DNA of 64,000 nucleotides, taken from contig NZ_BCUU01000009.1 in NCBI RefSeq assembly GCF_001591385.1, positions 23,876-87,875 on the forward strand, read 5' to 3'. Below the pieces are notes generated by a model. It was not told where the DNA came from, did no database searches, and saw only the letters and a program-made list of their open reading frames with translations. Numbering within the stretch: position 1 is the stretch's first letter; every line of letters begins with the position of its first letter. Source of the DNA: Variovorax soli NBRC 106424 (lineage in GTDB: Bacteria; Pseudomonadota; Gammaproteobacteria; Burkholderiales; Burkholderiaceae_C). Position numbers and translations under genes: made by a program. Below, piece after piece: positions 9,424 to 19,470 of this stretch.

Positions 9424-10284
9424 TTATTTCACCGCGCGCCAAAGCCCGCCGGAGCAGCGCTCGATGCCGGCAAGATCCTTGCGGCTTTGCACTTCCTGGA
9501 AGCCGCCGGCCACCAGCAGGGCGCGCACGTCGGCCGCCTGGTCGTGGCCGTGCTCCAGCAGCAGCCAGCCGCCGTCGGCCAGGTGTCGCGGCGCCGCCTG
9601 CACGATGCGGCGGATGTCGGCCAGGCCGTCGGCACCGGCCGCCAGGGCGGACAGCGGCTCATGCCGCAGGGCCGGCAGGTGCGGGTCGTCGGCGCGGATG
9701 TAGGGCGGGTTGCTCACGATCAGGGCGTAGCCGGTGCCGGCCCCCTCCAGCCAGTCGCCGTGGGCGAAGCGCACCGGCAGGCCGAGGCGCTCGCCGTTGG
9801 CGCGGGCCACGGCCAGGGCGTCTTCGCTGGCATCGACGGCATGGATCTGCAGGTCGGGCCGCGCCTTCTGCAGCGCCAGGGCGATGGCGCCGCTGCCGGT
9901 GCCCAGGTCGATCACGCGCACCTCGTGCAGGCCTTGAAGGCGCTCGAGGGCCCAGTCGACCAGCGTCTCGGTGTCCGGCCGGGGCACCAGCACGCGGGCG
10001 TCCACCTGCAATGCGAGGCCATGGAATTCCTTTTCGCCCAGCAGATAGGCCACCGGCTCGCCGGCCAGGCGGCGCAGCAGGCTGTCCTGCAGGCACTGCG
10101 CCGCGTCGGCAGTGAGTGGATCGCTGTCGTGCGCCAGCAGCCAGGCGCGCTCGCCGCTCGAGCGGCCCAGCGCATGCAGCAGCAGCAACTGCGCATCGAT
10201 CCGCTCCACGCCCAGCGCAGCGGCGGCCGACAGGGCCTGCGCGACGGTGGCGGGCAGGGCGCCCTTGTCTTCGGCTGTATTCAT
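9424..10284 (-). CDS. prmC: Peptide chain release factor N5-glutamine methyltransferase PrmC (HemK)
   Basis: SAM-dependent enzyme methylating the glutamine of the GGQ motif in RF1 and RF2. The 286-residue protein has an N-terminal helical substrate-recognition region (about 1-90), the SAM site in VIDLGTGSGAIALAL, an acidic residue pair after the next strand, and the catalytic NPPY motif (IVSNPPYIRADD). The start ATG overlaps the prfA stop codon (ATGA), so the enzyme is translationally coupled to its substrate. A longer open frame upstream is only the other-frame extension into prfA. Confidence 0.95.
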   Translation of the reverse strand: MNTAEDKGALPATVAQALSAAAALGVERIDAQLLLLHALGRSSGERAWLLAHDSDPLTADAAQCLQDSLLRRLAGEPVAYLLGEKEFHGLALQVDARVLVPRPDTETLVDWALERLQGLHEVRVIDLGTGSGAIALALQKARPDLQIHAVDASEDALAVARANGERLGLPVRFAHGDWLEGAGTGYALIVSNPPYIRADDPHLPALRHEPLSALAAGADGLADIRRIVQAAPRHLADGGWLLLEHGHDQAADVRALLVAGGFQEVQSRKDLAGIERCSGGLWRAVK

Positions 10285-11372
10285 CACGCCTGGCCCGCCG
10301 CTTCCAGCTCCGCCAGCTGCTCGGCCTCGTGCGCCGCCTTCAGCGCGCCCAGCACCTCGCCCAGGTCGCCTTCCATGATGAACTGCAGCTTGTAGAGCGT
10401 GAGGTTGATCCGGTGGTCGGTCAGCCGCCCCTGCGGAAAGTTGTAGGTGCGGATGCGATCGGAGCGGTCGCCGCTGCCGATCAGGCCCTTGCGCAGCGCC
10501 GCGTCCTTGGCGGCGCGCTCGCTGCGCTCCTTTTCCTGGATGCGGGCCGACAGCACCTGCAGCGCCTTGGCCTTGTTGCGGTGCTGGCTGCGGTCGTCCT
10601 GGCACTCGGCCACGATGCCGGTGGGGATGTGCGTGATGCGCACCGCGGAATCGGTCTTGTTGATGTGCTGGCCGCCGGCGCCGCTGGCGCGGTAGGTGTC
10701 GATGCGCAGGTCGGCCGGGTTGATCTGCACTGCCTGTGCTTCATCGGGCTCGGCCAGCACCGCCACCGTGCAGGCGCTGGTGTGGATGCGGCCCTGCGTC
10801 TCGGTGGCGGGCACGCGCTGCACGCGGTGGCCGCCCGATTCGAAGCGAAGGGCGCCGAATACGTCGTCGCCCACGATGCGCACCACCACTTCCTTGTAGC
10901 CGCCCAGTTCGCTTTCGCTCTCGCTCACGATCTCGCAGCGCCAGCCCGCGCGCTCGGCGTAGCGGGTGTACATGCGCAGCAGGTCGCCGGCGAACAGGGC
11001 CGATTCGTCGCCGCCGGTGCCCGCGCGGATTTCCAGGAAGGCGTTGCGTGCATCGTCCGGGTCCTTGGGCAGCAGCAGGCGCTGCAGCTCGGCTTCGAGC
11101 TTCACCAGCTCGGCCTCGCCCCCTTCGATTTCCTCGCGCGCCATCTCGGCCATGTCGGGGTCTTCGAGCATTTCGCGGGCGCCGGCCAGGTCCGACTCGA
11201 CCTGCTTGTAGCGCTGGTAGCGGCCGGCCACCTGGGTCACCTGCGCATGTTCGCGCGAGAGCACGCGGTACTGCGACATGTCGGCCATGATGTCCTCGCG
11301 CGAGAGCAGGAAGTCCAACTCTTCCAGGCGTTGCACATAACGTTCGAGTTGTTGGCGCAGAAAGCTTTTCAC
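10284..11372 (-). CDS. prfA: Peptide chain release factor 1 (RF1)
   Basis: Terminates translation at UAA and UAG. The 362-residue protein carries the PxT tripeptide that reads the stop codon (PAT, about residues 188-190) and the peptidyl-tRNA hydrolysis motif GGQ (about 233-235, within [15 protein letters not shown]), whose Gln is the PrmC target. I chose a GTG start at 11372 because it yields the family N-terminus [19 protein letters not shown] and normal length; no ATG gives a better fit. It lies 110 bp downstream of hemA and overlaps prmC by one base of the stop/start junction. Confidence 0.95.
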   Translation of the reverse strand: MKSFLRQQLERYVQRLEELDFLLSREDIMADMSQYRVLSREHAQVTQVAGRYQRYKQVESDLAGAREMLEDPDMAEMAREEIEGGEAELVKLEAELQRLLLPKDPDDARNAFLEIRAGTGGDESALFAGDLLRMYTRYAERAGWRCEIVSESESELGGYKEVVVRIVGDDVFGALRFESGGHRVQRVPATETQGRIHTSACTVAVLAEPDEAQAVQINPADLRIDTYRASGAGGQHINKTDSAVRITHIPTGIVAECQDDRSQHRNKAKALQVLSARIQEKERSERAAKDAALRKGLIGSGDRSDRIRTYNFPQGRLTDHRINLTLYKLQFIMEGDLGEVLGALKAAHEAEQLAELEAAGQA

Positions 11373-11482
11373 AAGAAGAATGGCCGAGGTCGGCAGATGG
11401 GCAAAAGAGGGAAGGGGCCTTGGGACCCGCCATGGACTGGCACGGAGCAGGCCGCATGGGCCCATCGGCAAAGGCAGCGTCG

Positions 11483-12754
11483 CTAACGCTCTTTGCGCAG
11501 GAACAGGCGCGCAATGGTCTGCGCCGTCTGTTCGCGCGAGGCCGCGTCGCCCGCATGCAGCTCGGCCATGGCGCCGTGCAGCATCTTCTGGGTGAGGCCG
11601 CGGGACAGGGCTTCGAGGACGGTGTCCAGGTCTTCGCCCTTGGCCAGCAGCTTCTTCGCACGGGCCAGCTCGGCGCTGCGCCAGGCGTCGGTCTGCGCGT
11701 TGAGCTGCTGGATCAGCGGCACCGTACCGCGCTGGCCGAGCCAGTGCATGAAGCTCTGAACGCCGGCGTCGATGATCACCTCGGCCTGCGCCACGGCGGC
11801 CTGGCGCTGGGCCTGGCCTTGCTGCACCACCTGCGCCAGGTCGTCCACCGTGTAGAGGTACACGTCCGACAGGGCCCGCACCTCGGGCTCGATGTCGCGC
11901 GGCACGGCCAGGTCGACCATGAACATGGGCCGGTGCTTGCGCTGCTTGAGCGCCCGCTCCACGGCGCCGAGGCCGATCAGCGGCAGCGTGCTGGCGGTGC
12001 AGCTGACGACGATGTCGAATTCGGCCAGGCGCGCCGGCAGGTCGGCCAGGCGCATGGCCTCGCCGCCGAAGCGGGAGGCGAGTTTTTCGCCGCGCTCCAG
12101 CGTGCGGTTGGCAATGACCATCGCCTTGGGGCTGCGCGCCGCGAAGTGCGTGGCCGCCAGGTCGATCATTTCGCCGGCACCCACGAACAGTACGCGGGTC
12201 TGCTTCAGGTCTTCGAAGAGCTGGCTGGCCAGGCGAACCGAGGCGGCCGCCATGCTGATGGAGTGGGCGCCGATCTCGGTCGCGGTGCGCACTTCCTTGG
12301 CCACCGCGAACGAGCGCTGGAACAGCTGGTTCAGCGTGCTGCCCAGCGAGCCGGCGCTTTCGGCGGCGCGCACGGCATCCTTCATCTGGCCCAGGATCTG
12401 GGCCTCGCCCAGCACCATGGAATCGAGCCCGCTGGCCACCCGGAAGGCGTGGCGTGCGGCCTGGTCGTTTTCCAGCGTGTAGGCATGCGAGCGCAGCAGG
12501 GATGGGGACACGCCGCCGCTCTCGGCCAGCCAGCCCACCGTGTGCTCCAGCGCGGCGTTGTTGGCCGCGCAGTAGATCTCGGTGCGGTTGCAGGTGGAGA
12601 TGATGGCCGCCTCGACGTCCGGATGGCGCTGGGCGCCGAACGAACTGCGCAGGCTGTGCAGGGTGGGCGCCAACTGGTCGAGGGCGAACGCAAAACGACC
12701 GCGCAGATCGAGCGGCGCGGTCGTGTGATTCAAGCCCAGGGCCCAGACTGCCAT
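11483..12754 (-). CDS. hemA: Glutamyl-tRNA reductase
   Basis: Reduces glutamyl-tRNA-Glu to glutamate-1-semialdehyde with NADPH, the first committed step of C5 tetrapyrrole synthesis. The 423-residue protein has the N-terminal catalytic domain with the active-site cysteine in [10 protein letters not shown], the strongly conserved [15 protein letters not shown], an NADPH-binding Rossmann domain ([14 protein letters not shown]) and a C-terminal helical dimerisation domain. It heads the hemA-prfA-prmC-grxD block. A TATAAT hexamer lies 17 bp upstream of the ATG on the coding strand. Confidence 0.96.
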   Translation of the reverse strand: MAVWALGLNHTTAPLDLRGRFAFALDQLAPTLHSLRSSFGAQRHPDVEAAIISTCNRTEIYCAANNAALEHTVGWLAESGGVSPSLLRSHAYTLENDQAARHAFRVASGLDSMVLGEAQILGQMKDAVRAAESAGSLGSTLNQLFQRSFAVAKEVRTATEIGAHSISMAAASVRLASQLFEDLKQTRVLFVGAGEMIDLAATHFAARSPKAMVIANRTLERGEKLASRFGGEAMRLADLPARLAEFDIVVSCTASTLPLIGLGAVERALKQRKHRPMFMVDLAVPRDIEPEVRALSDVYLYTVDDLAQVVQQGQAQRQAAVAQAEVIIDAGVQSFMHWLGQRGTVPLIQQLNAQTDAWRSAELARAKKLLAKGEDLDTVLEALSRGLTQKMLHGAMAELHAGDAASREQTAQTIARLFLRKER

Positions 12755-12770
12755 CCCCGGATTATAAAAT

Positions 12771-12780
12771 TTGCCGCCTT
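12771..12780. promoter_or_regulatory. Overlapping divergent -10 hexamers, hemA and the small membrane protein gene
   Basis: On the minus strand 12776-12771 reads TATAAT, an exact sigma-70 -10, 17 bp before the hemA ATG. On the plus strand 12773-12778 reads TATAAA, facing the small membrane protein gene at 12835. No good -35 is visible on either side, so activity is inferred from the -10 alone. Confidence 0.4.
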
Positions 12781-12834
12781 GCTCGGCCCTTGCGCTGAAT
12801 CAATGGCCCCTCGAGGTGCCCTCCACCCCTATTC

Positions 12835-13110
12835 ATGTCCCCGTTTGCCCTGATCGACCACCTGGCCAATTTCGCCCTGCCGGCCCTTGTCGTGGCTGTG
12901 GTGCTGGGCCTGGGCGGCCGGCTCATCATGGGCAAGGGCGCCCCGCTCGCGCTGTGGAAGCAGATCGTCATCAATTTCGTGGCTGGCGTCGTCGTGCTGG
13001 CCGGCGGGCTGGCGTATTTCGGTCGCGACGGGATGATGGCGACGTATGCCGCCCTGGTACTGGTTTGCGGCACGCTGCAATGGCTTCTGGCCGGCGGCCT
13101 GCGCAGCTGA
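12835..13110 (+). CDS. Small hydrophobic membrane protein of unknown function
   Basis: A 91-residue protein with three predicted membrane segments: ANFALPALVVAVVLGLGG (about residues 11-28), IVINFVAGVVVLAGGLAYF (about 45-63) and ATYAALVLVCGTLQWLLAG (about 69-87). Lys/Arg lie between segments. It is divergent from hemA and converges on the MscS-type channel gene 3 bp further on. Coding is supported by an uninterrupted frame with membrane-like composition and a short, promoter-bearing upstream region. No family could be named. Confidence 0.65.
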   Translation: MSPFALIDHLANFALPALVVAVVLGLGGRLIMGKGAPLALWKQIVINFVAGVVVLAGGLAYFGRDGMMATYAALVLVCGTLQWLLAGGLRS

Positions 13111-13113
13111 GGC

Positions 13114-15555
13114 TCAGGCGCCGCTGAGCGGCGAGGACGGCGCCGGCGGCGCTGCAGGGGAGGCCGGGGCCAGCGACGCGCCCAGCGTGCCCGGCACCGG
13201 CGCCGACAGGTACACCGCCATCGGTACCTGGGCCTGGCGCAGCCCGTCCAGGATGGTGAAGAGCAGGTCGCTGCGAACGCCCGAGGCCATGCGCGGATTG
13301 GGCACGAAGGCGATGGCCTGGAACACCAGCAGGCCGTTCTCGATGCCGTCGAGCGTCACGCTCGGCTCGGGGGTGGGCAGCACGGCGTCGTGTTCCCGGC
13401 AGGCCTTGAGCATCACCTCGCGCACCTGCTGCGCATCGGTGGTCAGTGGCATGGGCAGCCGGATCAGCACGCGGCCCTCGGCGTTCGCCAACGTCATGTT
13501 GCGCACGGTCTTGGTGATGAACTCCGAGTTCGGCACGATCAGCGTGGAACGGTCGCCCAGCTGGATCTCGGTGGCGCGCACGTTGATGCGGCGCACGTCG
13601 CCCTCCGATGTGCCCAGCACCACCCAGTCGCCCACCTTCACCGGCCGCTCGGCCAGCAGGATCAGGCCCGAGATGAAGTTCTGCACGATGGCCTGCAAAC
13701 CGAAGCCGATGCCCACCGACAGCGCGCTGGCCACCCACGCGATGCGGTTCACCCCGATGCCCAGGGCCGACAGCGCCAGCGCGACCACCACCACCGCGCC
13801 CACGTAGCCCAGCAGAGTGCTGATGGAGCTGCGCATGCCCGATTCGAGCTGTGTGTTGGGCAGGTAGCTGTTTTCGAGCCAGCGCTTGAACAGGCGCAGC
13901 ACGATGAAGCCGATGATGAGCACCGCGACGGCGCCCAGGATGGCGCTGGAGTCGAGCTCGAACTCGCCCACCTTCAGGCGCGTGCTCACGCGGCCGCTGC
14001 GCTGCGCCAGTTCGCCCGGCGTGCTGCCCAGCGGCGCAATGAAGGCGACCACCATGTAGAACGCAATGACGATGCGGCTGAGCGCCGACATCAGCACCGC
14101 AGCCTGGTCCAGCGTTTGCGCGCGCAGGCCCATGCTCTTTTGCAGTTTCTGGCCCGACGTGCTGCGCGAGGACAGCAGCGACATCCACAGGTCGTCCGCG
14201 AACTTGAGCAGCAGGTAGCCCAGGACCGCGACGATGCCCGCCCACAGGATCTGGCCCGCCAGGACCCGGGCGAAGGCGAGGTAGCCGACCGCCACCAGCA
14301 GCAGGAGCGCCAGCAGCACCATGCCCACCAGCCCGCGCAGCAGGCTGACCCAGGCCGGCCGCTCGACCGCTGCGGTATCGGCTGCCTCGGACTCGGCGCC
14401 GAGTGCACCGATGCGAGACTGGCGCACCAGGAACACCGTCAGCATGCAGGTCGCCAGGAAGGCGGCCACCGGCATGAGGTTGGTGAGCATGCTGTTGAGC
14501 GGATCGTCGATGACCTGGTTGATCGAGAGCGGGGCGCCGCTGACCAGTGCGCACAGCGCCACCAGCCAGGGCAGCGGCCACAGCCGACGGGCCACTCCGT
14601 CGGTGATGGGCGGCAGCCGCCAGGACGGCCGCCGGTTGGACAGCATGGCGCGCCCCAGGCCCACCACGAAGGCCAGGAACATGAGCCACTGCACCAGCAT
14701 GCCGGCCAGGCGCGTGGTGCGGGTGCCCCAGTCGCCCAGCCGCTCGACCGTCCCCCAGACGGCGGTGCCTGCCAGCCCGGCAATCAGGACGTACGCGAGC
14801 ACGGTCAAAAGCGCGAGCAGCGAGCGCCGCAGCCGCCCGATGGGGAAGCTGCGCGCGGCCAGCCAGGCCAGGCACGCTTCCATGACCCGGATCGCCAGTG
14901 CCAGGGCGCCGATTCCCAGGAGCAGGCCCAGGGCGATGGCGAACCAGCCCGTCTCGCCCAGCGCGCTTTCGATGCCTCGGCCGAACTCCTTGGACAGGCC
15001 CGCCAGGTCTTCCTTGTCGCCCTGCCATTCGTCGGACATCCGCTCCCAGAAGCTGGACGTCAGCGGCGAGAGGGAGCGCTCGAACAGCTTGGCCTCGAAC
15101 ACCGCGCGGCGCTGGGCCAGCATCTCGGTGCGGTGCTGCTGCGCATTCACGATCAACAGGCGTGCCAGCCGGATGTCGGCGTCGATGGCGTTGCGCTGCT
15201 TGGTCAGGGCGGCGCGCTGGCGGGTGATGTCCGGTGTTTCGGTGCTGGCGGCGCCCTGCGCCGGCGCCGGGCCGAGTTCGCCCAGCCGCGCATTGAGGTC
15301 GTTGAGCTGGGTGGTGCGGCTGGCCACGAAGCGCTCCGACTCGGCGGTGATCTCGTCGGTGAGCGTGTTCAGGCGCTGCACGTCCTCGTCGGTGTCCGCC
15401 GTCTCCGGAATCTGCTCCACCTTGAGGCGCAGCGACTCCAGGGTGATTTCGGGCGGTGCCGGAGTGGCCGAAGCGGGGCCCTGTTGCGCCAGTGCGCCGC
15501 TGCAGGCCAGCAGCAGGGCGACGAGCAGGAGGGCGCAGCGGGTGATCCAGGTCAT
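13114..15555 (-). CDS. DUF3772/MscS family mechanosensitive channel protein
   Basis: An 813-residue inner-membrane protein with a cleavable signal (LLVALLLACSGALAQQ). A periplasmic coiled DUF3772 domain (about residues 30-200) precedes a run of about ten hydrophobic segments and a C-terminal MscS core (about 560-780): the pore helix region ALSVGIGFGLQAIVQNF, then the beta domain with ERPVKVGDWVVLG and PNSEFITKTVRN. This is the large MscK/YbdG-type layout that releases solutes on hypo-osmotic shock. Ala/Pro-rich C-terminal tail. ugpQ follows 42 bp upstream in coordinate, same strand, but no functional link is implied. Confidence 0.9.
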   Translation of the reverse strand: MTWITRCALLLVALLLACSGALAQQGPASATPAPPEITLESLRLKVEQIPETADTDEDVQRLNTLTDEITAESERFVASRTTQLNDLNARLGELGPAPAQGAASTETPDITRQRAALTKQRNAIDADIRLARLLIVNAQQHRTEMLAQRRAVFEAKLFERSLSPLTSSFWERMSDEWQGDKEDLAGLSKEFGRGIESALGETGWFAIALGLLLGIGALALAIRVMEACLAWLAARSFPIGRLRRSLLALLTVLAYVLIAGLAGTAVWGTVERLGDWGTRTTRLAGMLVQWLMFLAFVVGLGRAMLSNRRPSWRLPPITDGVARRLWPLPWLVALCALVSGAPLSINQVIDDPLNSMLTNLMPVAAFLATCMLTVFLVRQSRIGALGAESEAADTAAVERPAWVSLLRGLVGMVLLALLLLVAVGYLAFARVLAGQILWAGIVAVLGYLLLKFADDLWMSLLSSRSTSGQKLQKSMGLRAQTLDQAAVLMSALSRIVIAFYMVVAFIAPLGSTPGELAQRSGRVSTRLKVGEFELDSSAILGAVAVLIIGFIVLRLFKRWLENSYLPNTQLESGMRSSISTLLGYVGAVVVVALALSALGIGVNRIAWVASALSVGIGFGLQAIVQNFISGLILLAERPVKVGDWVVLGTSEGDVRRINVRATEIQLGDRSTLIVPNSEFITKTVRNMTLANAEGRVLIRLPMPLTTDAQQVREVMLKACREHDAVLPTPEPSVTLDGIENGLLVFQAIAFVPNPRMASGVRSDLLFTILDGLRQAQVPMAVYLSAPVPGTLGASLAPASPAAPPAPSSPLSGA

Positions 15556-15597
15556 CGGCGCATCATAAGAAAAGGCCGGACCGGGGCGGCCGGCGCG

Positions 15598-16337
15598 TCA
15601 GTCCGGCGGGAAGAGGTCGACGCGGTCGGTCACGATGCCGTCCGTGTCCAGTTGCCACAGCCATTGGGCCACGCTCTCGTCGTTGACGGTGTAGCTCAGG
15701 GCGCGCATGCCGGCGCCGTGCACCTGGGCAACGGCATCGGCATCCCACAGGCTGTAGTGGCAGACCACAGCGGCGCATTGCAGTGCCTGCGCCTCCTGCA
15801 GCCACCCTTCGCGCAGCTTGTCGAGCAGCAGCCCGCGCGGCAGCTGCGGCGCCACTTCCAGCGCGGCCTTGAGCGATTCCGGCTGGAAGGAGGTGAGAAA
15901 GGGCGGAACCGGGGTGCCTGCCCACAAGGCAGCGGCCTCGCGCGCCACCACCTCCCCGGTCCGGCGCTCGGTGCCGGGGGTGGGCTTGATCTCGATGTCC
16001 ATCAGATGGCCGCTGGCCAGGCACCAGCGCGCCAGGTTGGCCAGCGTGGGCAGCGGCTCGCCGGCGTACTCGCGCGAATGCCAGCTGCCGGCGTCGAGCT
16101 GCGACAGCTGCGACCAGGGCAGTTCGCCGCCGGTGCCGCTGCCGCTGGTGGTGCGGTCCAGCAGCGCATCGTGCATGAGGAAGACGACGCCGTCGGCGCT
16201 CAGCTTGGCGTCGCACTCGAACATGCGGTAGCCGTGGCGCGCGCCCAGGCGGAACGCGGCCAGGGTGTTCTCGGGGGCCAGCTTGCCGGCGCCGCGGTGG
16301 GCGATCCAGCGGGGGTAGGGCCAGGCGGGGAGCGTGC

Positions 16338-16341
<4 letters not shown>
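15598..16341 (-). CDS. ugpQ: Cytoplasmic glycerophosphodiester phosphodiesterase
   Basis: Hydrolyses glycerophosphodiesters to glycerol-3-phosphate and the free alcohol. The 247-residue protein lacks a signal peptide and starts the GDPD TIM barrel at once with the catalytic pair in [14 protein letters not shown]; the metal-binding [11 protein letters not shown] and the second catalytic histidine in [12 protein letters not shown] follow. The start at 16341 gives an ATGA overlap with the ugpC stop codon. As the last gene of ugpBAECQ it converts diesters imported by the transporter, as in E. coli. Confidence 0.94.
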
Positions 16342-17351
<1,010 letters not shown>

Positions 17352-17420
17352 CTTGTTTTTTCAGCTTAAGTAGCGGCCGCTTTGCGTTCTTCTGTGGCGG
17401 CGGATGAAAGATAGGAGCCG

Positions 17421-17475
17421 GAAACGCCGCGGAAGCGGCTTTGCCGGGCCGCAGGTGTTGCTCCCTTGAGGGGGG
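17421..17475. repeat. Interspersed repeat copy A (shared with 48434-48487)
   Basis: About 55 bp matching a second place in this window near 48434-48487, with a core GGCCGCAGGTGTTG followed by CCCTTGAGGGGG-type bases and preceded by GAAAC(G/A)CCGCGG. By eye about 80% of positions agree. It lies 40 bp after the ugpE stop, between ugpE and ugpC. Function unknown; it may act as a REP-like 3' element. Confidence 0.6.
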
Positions 17476-17514
17476 ATGCGAGCCACACGAAGTGGGCGAG
17501 AGTCGGGGGTGGGC

Positions 17515-18363
17515 TCATTTCTCCGTATCCACCAGGCCCTTGACGAACCAGCGCTGCATGAGAACGACCACGATGGCTGGCGGGATGAGTGCCAGCACGG
17601 CGGTGGCCATCACCAGGTTCCAGTCCACCGCGGCATCGCCCGAGGCGATCATCCGCTTGATGCCGATCACCACCGGGTACATGTCCTCGGTGGTGGTGGC
17701 CAAGAGCGGCCACAGGTACTGGTTCCAGCCGTAGATGAACTGGATGACGAACAGCGCCGCAATCGAGGTCTGCGACAGCGGCACCAGGATGTCCTTGAAG
17801 AAGCGCATCGGCCCGGCGCCGTCGATTCGCGCGGCTTCCACGAGCTCGTCGGGCACCGAGAGGAAGAACTGCCGGAACAGGAAGGTGGCGGTGGCCGATG
17901 CGATGAGCGGAACCGTCAGGCCCGCATAGGTGTTGAGCATGTTCAGGTCGGCAAGCACCTTGTAGGTGGGCAGGATGCGCACCTCCACCGGCAGCATCAG
18001 CGTCACGAAGATCAGCCAGAACACCAGCTTCTTGAACGGGAAGCGGAAGTAGACGATGGCAAAGGCCGACAGCAGCGAGATGGCGATCTTGCCCACCGCG
18101 ATCACCATCGCCGTGACAAAGCTGATCCACATCATGCGGCCCACCACCACGCGGGCGCCTTGGGTGTCGGCGCCCAGCAGGGCGGCGCTGTAGTTCTCGA
18201 GCATGTGCTTGCCCGGCACGATGGGCATGGGCACGTTCAGGATCTCGTCGCGCGTGTGGGTGGAGGCGACAAAGGCCAGGTAGATGGGAAACACCACCAG
18301 CGCAATGCCCAGCAGGAGCACCACGTGCGACAGGATGGTGAGCCCGGGGCGGCGTTCAACCAT
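17515..18363 (-). CDS. ugpE: sn-Glycerol-3-phosphate ABC transporter permease UgpE
   Basis: One of the two inner-membrane permeases of the Ugp importer, 282 residues with six hydrophobic segments. The cytoplasmic EAA loop that contacts UgpC is visible as [14 protein letters not shown] (about residues 180-193). The ATG at 18363 follows ugpA by 42 bp on the minus strand. It ends with GLVDTEK shortly before the interspersed repeat. Family and context make the assignment firm, although MalG-type sugar permeases are close relatives. Confidence 0.94.
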   Translation of the reverse strand: MVERRPGLTILSHVVLLLGIALVVFPIYLAFVASTHTRDEILNVPMPIVPGKHMLENYSAALLGADTQGARVVVGRMMWISFVTAMVIAVGKIAISLLSAFAIVYFRFPFKKLVFWLIFVTLMLPVEVRILPTYKVLADLNMLNTYAGLTVPLIASATATFLFRQFFLSVPDELVEAARIDGAGPMRFFKDILVPLSQTSIAALFVIQFIYGWNQYLWPLLATTTEDMYPVVIGIKRMIASGDAAVDWNLVMATAVLALIPPAIVVVLMQRWFVKGLVDTEK

Positions 18364-18405
18364 GTCGGCGACTCCGGATGAATTGATGAGGTTGCGGGCG
18401 GGCCA

Positions 18406-19287
18406 TCAGTACTGAACCTTCTTTTCGACGTAGCGGAACTGGATCACCGTGAGCGCGATGACGATCACCATCAGCACCACCGACTGCGCGGCCGAGCCGC
18501 CCAGGTCCAGCGCCTTGAAGCCGTCGTGCCACACCTTGTAGACCAGGATGGAGGTGTCGCGCCCCGGGCCGCCCTCGGTCGTGGCGTGCACGATGGCGAA
18601 GGTGTCGAAGAAGGCATACACCACGTTCATCACCAGGAGGAAGAAGGTGGTGGGCGACAGCAGCGGAAACTGGATGTCGAAGAAGCGCCGCAGCGGCCCG
18701 GCGCCGTCGATGGAGGCGGCTTCGATCAGCGCCTTCGGAATGGACTGCAGCCCCGCCAGGAAGAACAGGAAGTTGTAGGAAATCTGCTTCCACACCGAGG
18801 CCGCCACGATCAGGGTGAGCGCCTGGTTGGAGTTGAGGAAGTGGTTCCAGTCCACGCCCAGGAAGCGCAGGTAATAAGTGACCAGCCCGATGCTGGGCGA
18901 GAACATGAAGACCCACAGCACGCCCGCGATGGCGGGCGCCACCGCGTAGGGAATGATCAGGAAGGTCTTGTAGACCAGCGCGCCGCGCAGGATGCGGTCG
19001 GCAAAGATGGCCAGCAGCATCGCCAGCGCAATGCCGATGCCGGCCACCAGGATCGAGAAGATCGCGGTGACCTTGAACGACTCGATGTACGCCGGGTCGT
19101 CGAAGAGCGTCTTGAAGTTTTCCAGCCCGACGAAGGTGGTGGACGTGCCGAAGGCGTCTTCGGCCTGCATGGACTGCAGGATGGCCTGGCTGGCCGGCCA
19201 GAAGAAGAACACCAGGATCACCGCCATCTGCGGCGCGATCAGCAGCCACGGCAGCCAGCCTGACCGAAAAAGAACGCGTTTCTCCAT
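18406..19287 (-). CDS. ugpA: sn-Glycerol-3-phosphate ABC transporter permease UgpA
   Basis: Partner permease of UgpE, 293 residues with six membrane helices. The N-terminus MEKRVLFRSGWLPWLLIAPQ is typical of UgpA, which supports the start at 19287 over an upstream ATG eight codons earlier. The EAA loop reads EAASIDGAGPLRRFF (about residues 196-210). It is separated from ugpB by 167 bp containing several hairpins, so its expression relative to ugpB is probably reduced. Confidence 0.94.
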   Translation of the reverse strand: MEKRVLFRSGWLPWLLIAPQMAVILVFFFWPASQAILQSMQAEDAFGTSTTFVGLENFKTLFDDPAYIESFKVTAIFSILVAGIGIALAMLLAIFADRILRGALVYKTFLIIPYAVAPAIAGVLWVFMFSPSIGLVTYYLRFLGVDWNHFLNSNQALTLIVAASVWKQISYNFLFFLAGLQSIPKALIEAASIDGAGPLRRFFDIQFPLLSPTTFFLLVMNVVYAFFDTFAIVHATTEGGPGRDTSILVYKVWHDGFKALDLGGSAAQSVVLMVIVIALTVIQFRYVEKKVQY

Positions 19288-19320
19288 ATCCCCTCGGACC
19301 TTCTCTCTCAAAAAACGAAA

Positions 19321-19350
19321 CGCCCGCCCCGGCGTTATTCAGGGCGGGCG
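19321..19350 (-). terminator. Intra-operon terminator/attenuator between ugpB and ugpA
   Basis: CGCCCGCCC (19321-19329) pairs perfectly with GGGCGGGCG (19342-19350). On the minus strand the hairpin is followed by TTTCGTTTTTTG, a T-rich tract, as in a rho-independent terminator. It lies 34 bp before the ugpA start and would attenuate ugpAECQ relative to ugpB. Confidence 0.65.
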
Positions 19351-19387
19351 TGCGAGTCTACTGCGACGACACCATCACCGGCGGGCT

Positions 19388-19410
19388 CCCTCCTCGCTCG
19401 GCGGGGAGGG
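19388..19410 (-). repeat. Hairpin-forming GC-rich element in the ugpB-ugpA gap
   Basis: CCCTCC (19388-19393) pairs with GGAGGG (19405-19410), extendable to 9 bp with one wobble; the following TTGGGGAGGGG repeats the motif. The composition resembles dispersed elements common in beta-proteobacterial intergenic DNA. No second copy was found in this window. Confidence 0.4.
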
Positions 19411-19439
19411 TTGGGGAGGGGTGCAAACAGTGTGGCGTC

Positions 19440-19470
19440 AGCCAACAAGGGCTTTCAGCCCTTGTTGGCT
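19440..19470 (-). promoter_or_regulatory. Perfect 14-bp hairpin spanning the ugpB stop codon
   Basis: AGCCAACAAGGGCT (19440-19453) and AGCCCTTGTTGGCT (19457-19470) are exact reverse complements with a 3-nt loop. The ugpB stop codon (19455-19457) lies at the loop. On the transcript this would form a very stable 3' structure, typical of mRNA protection or attenuation after a binding-protein gene. Confidence 0.7.
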
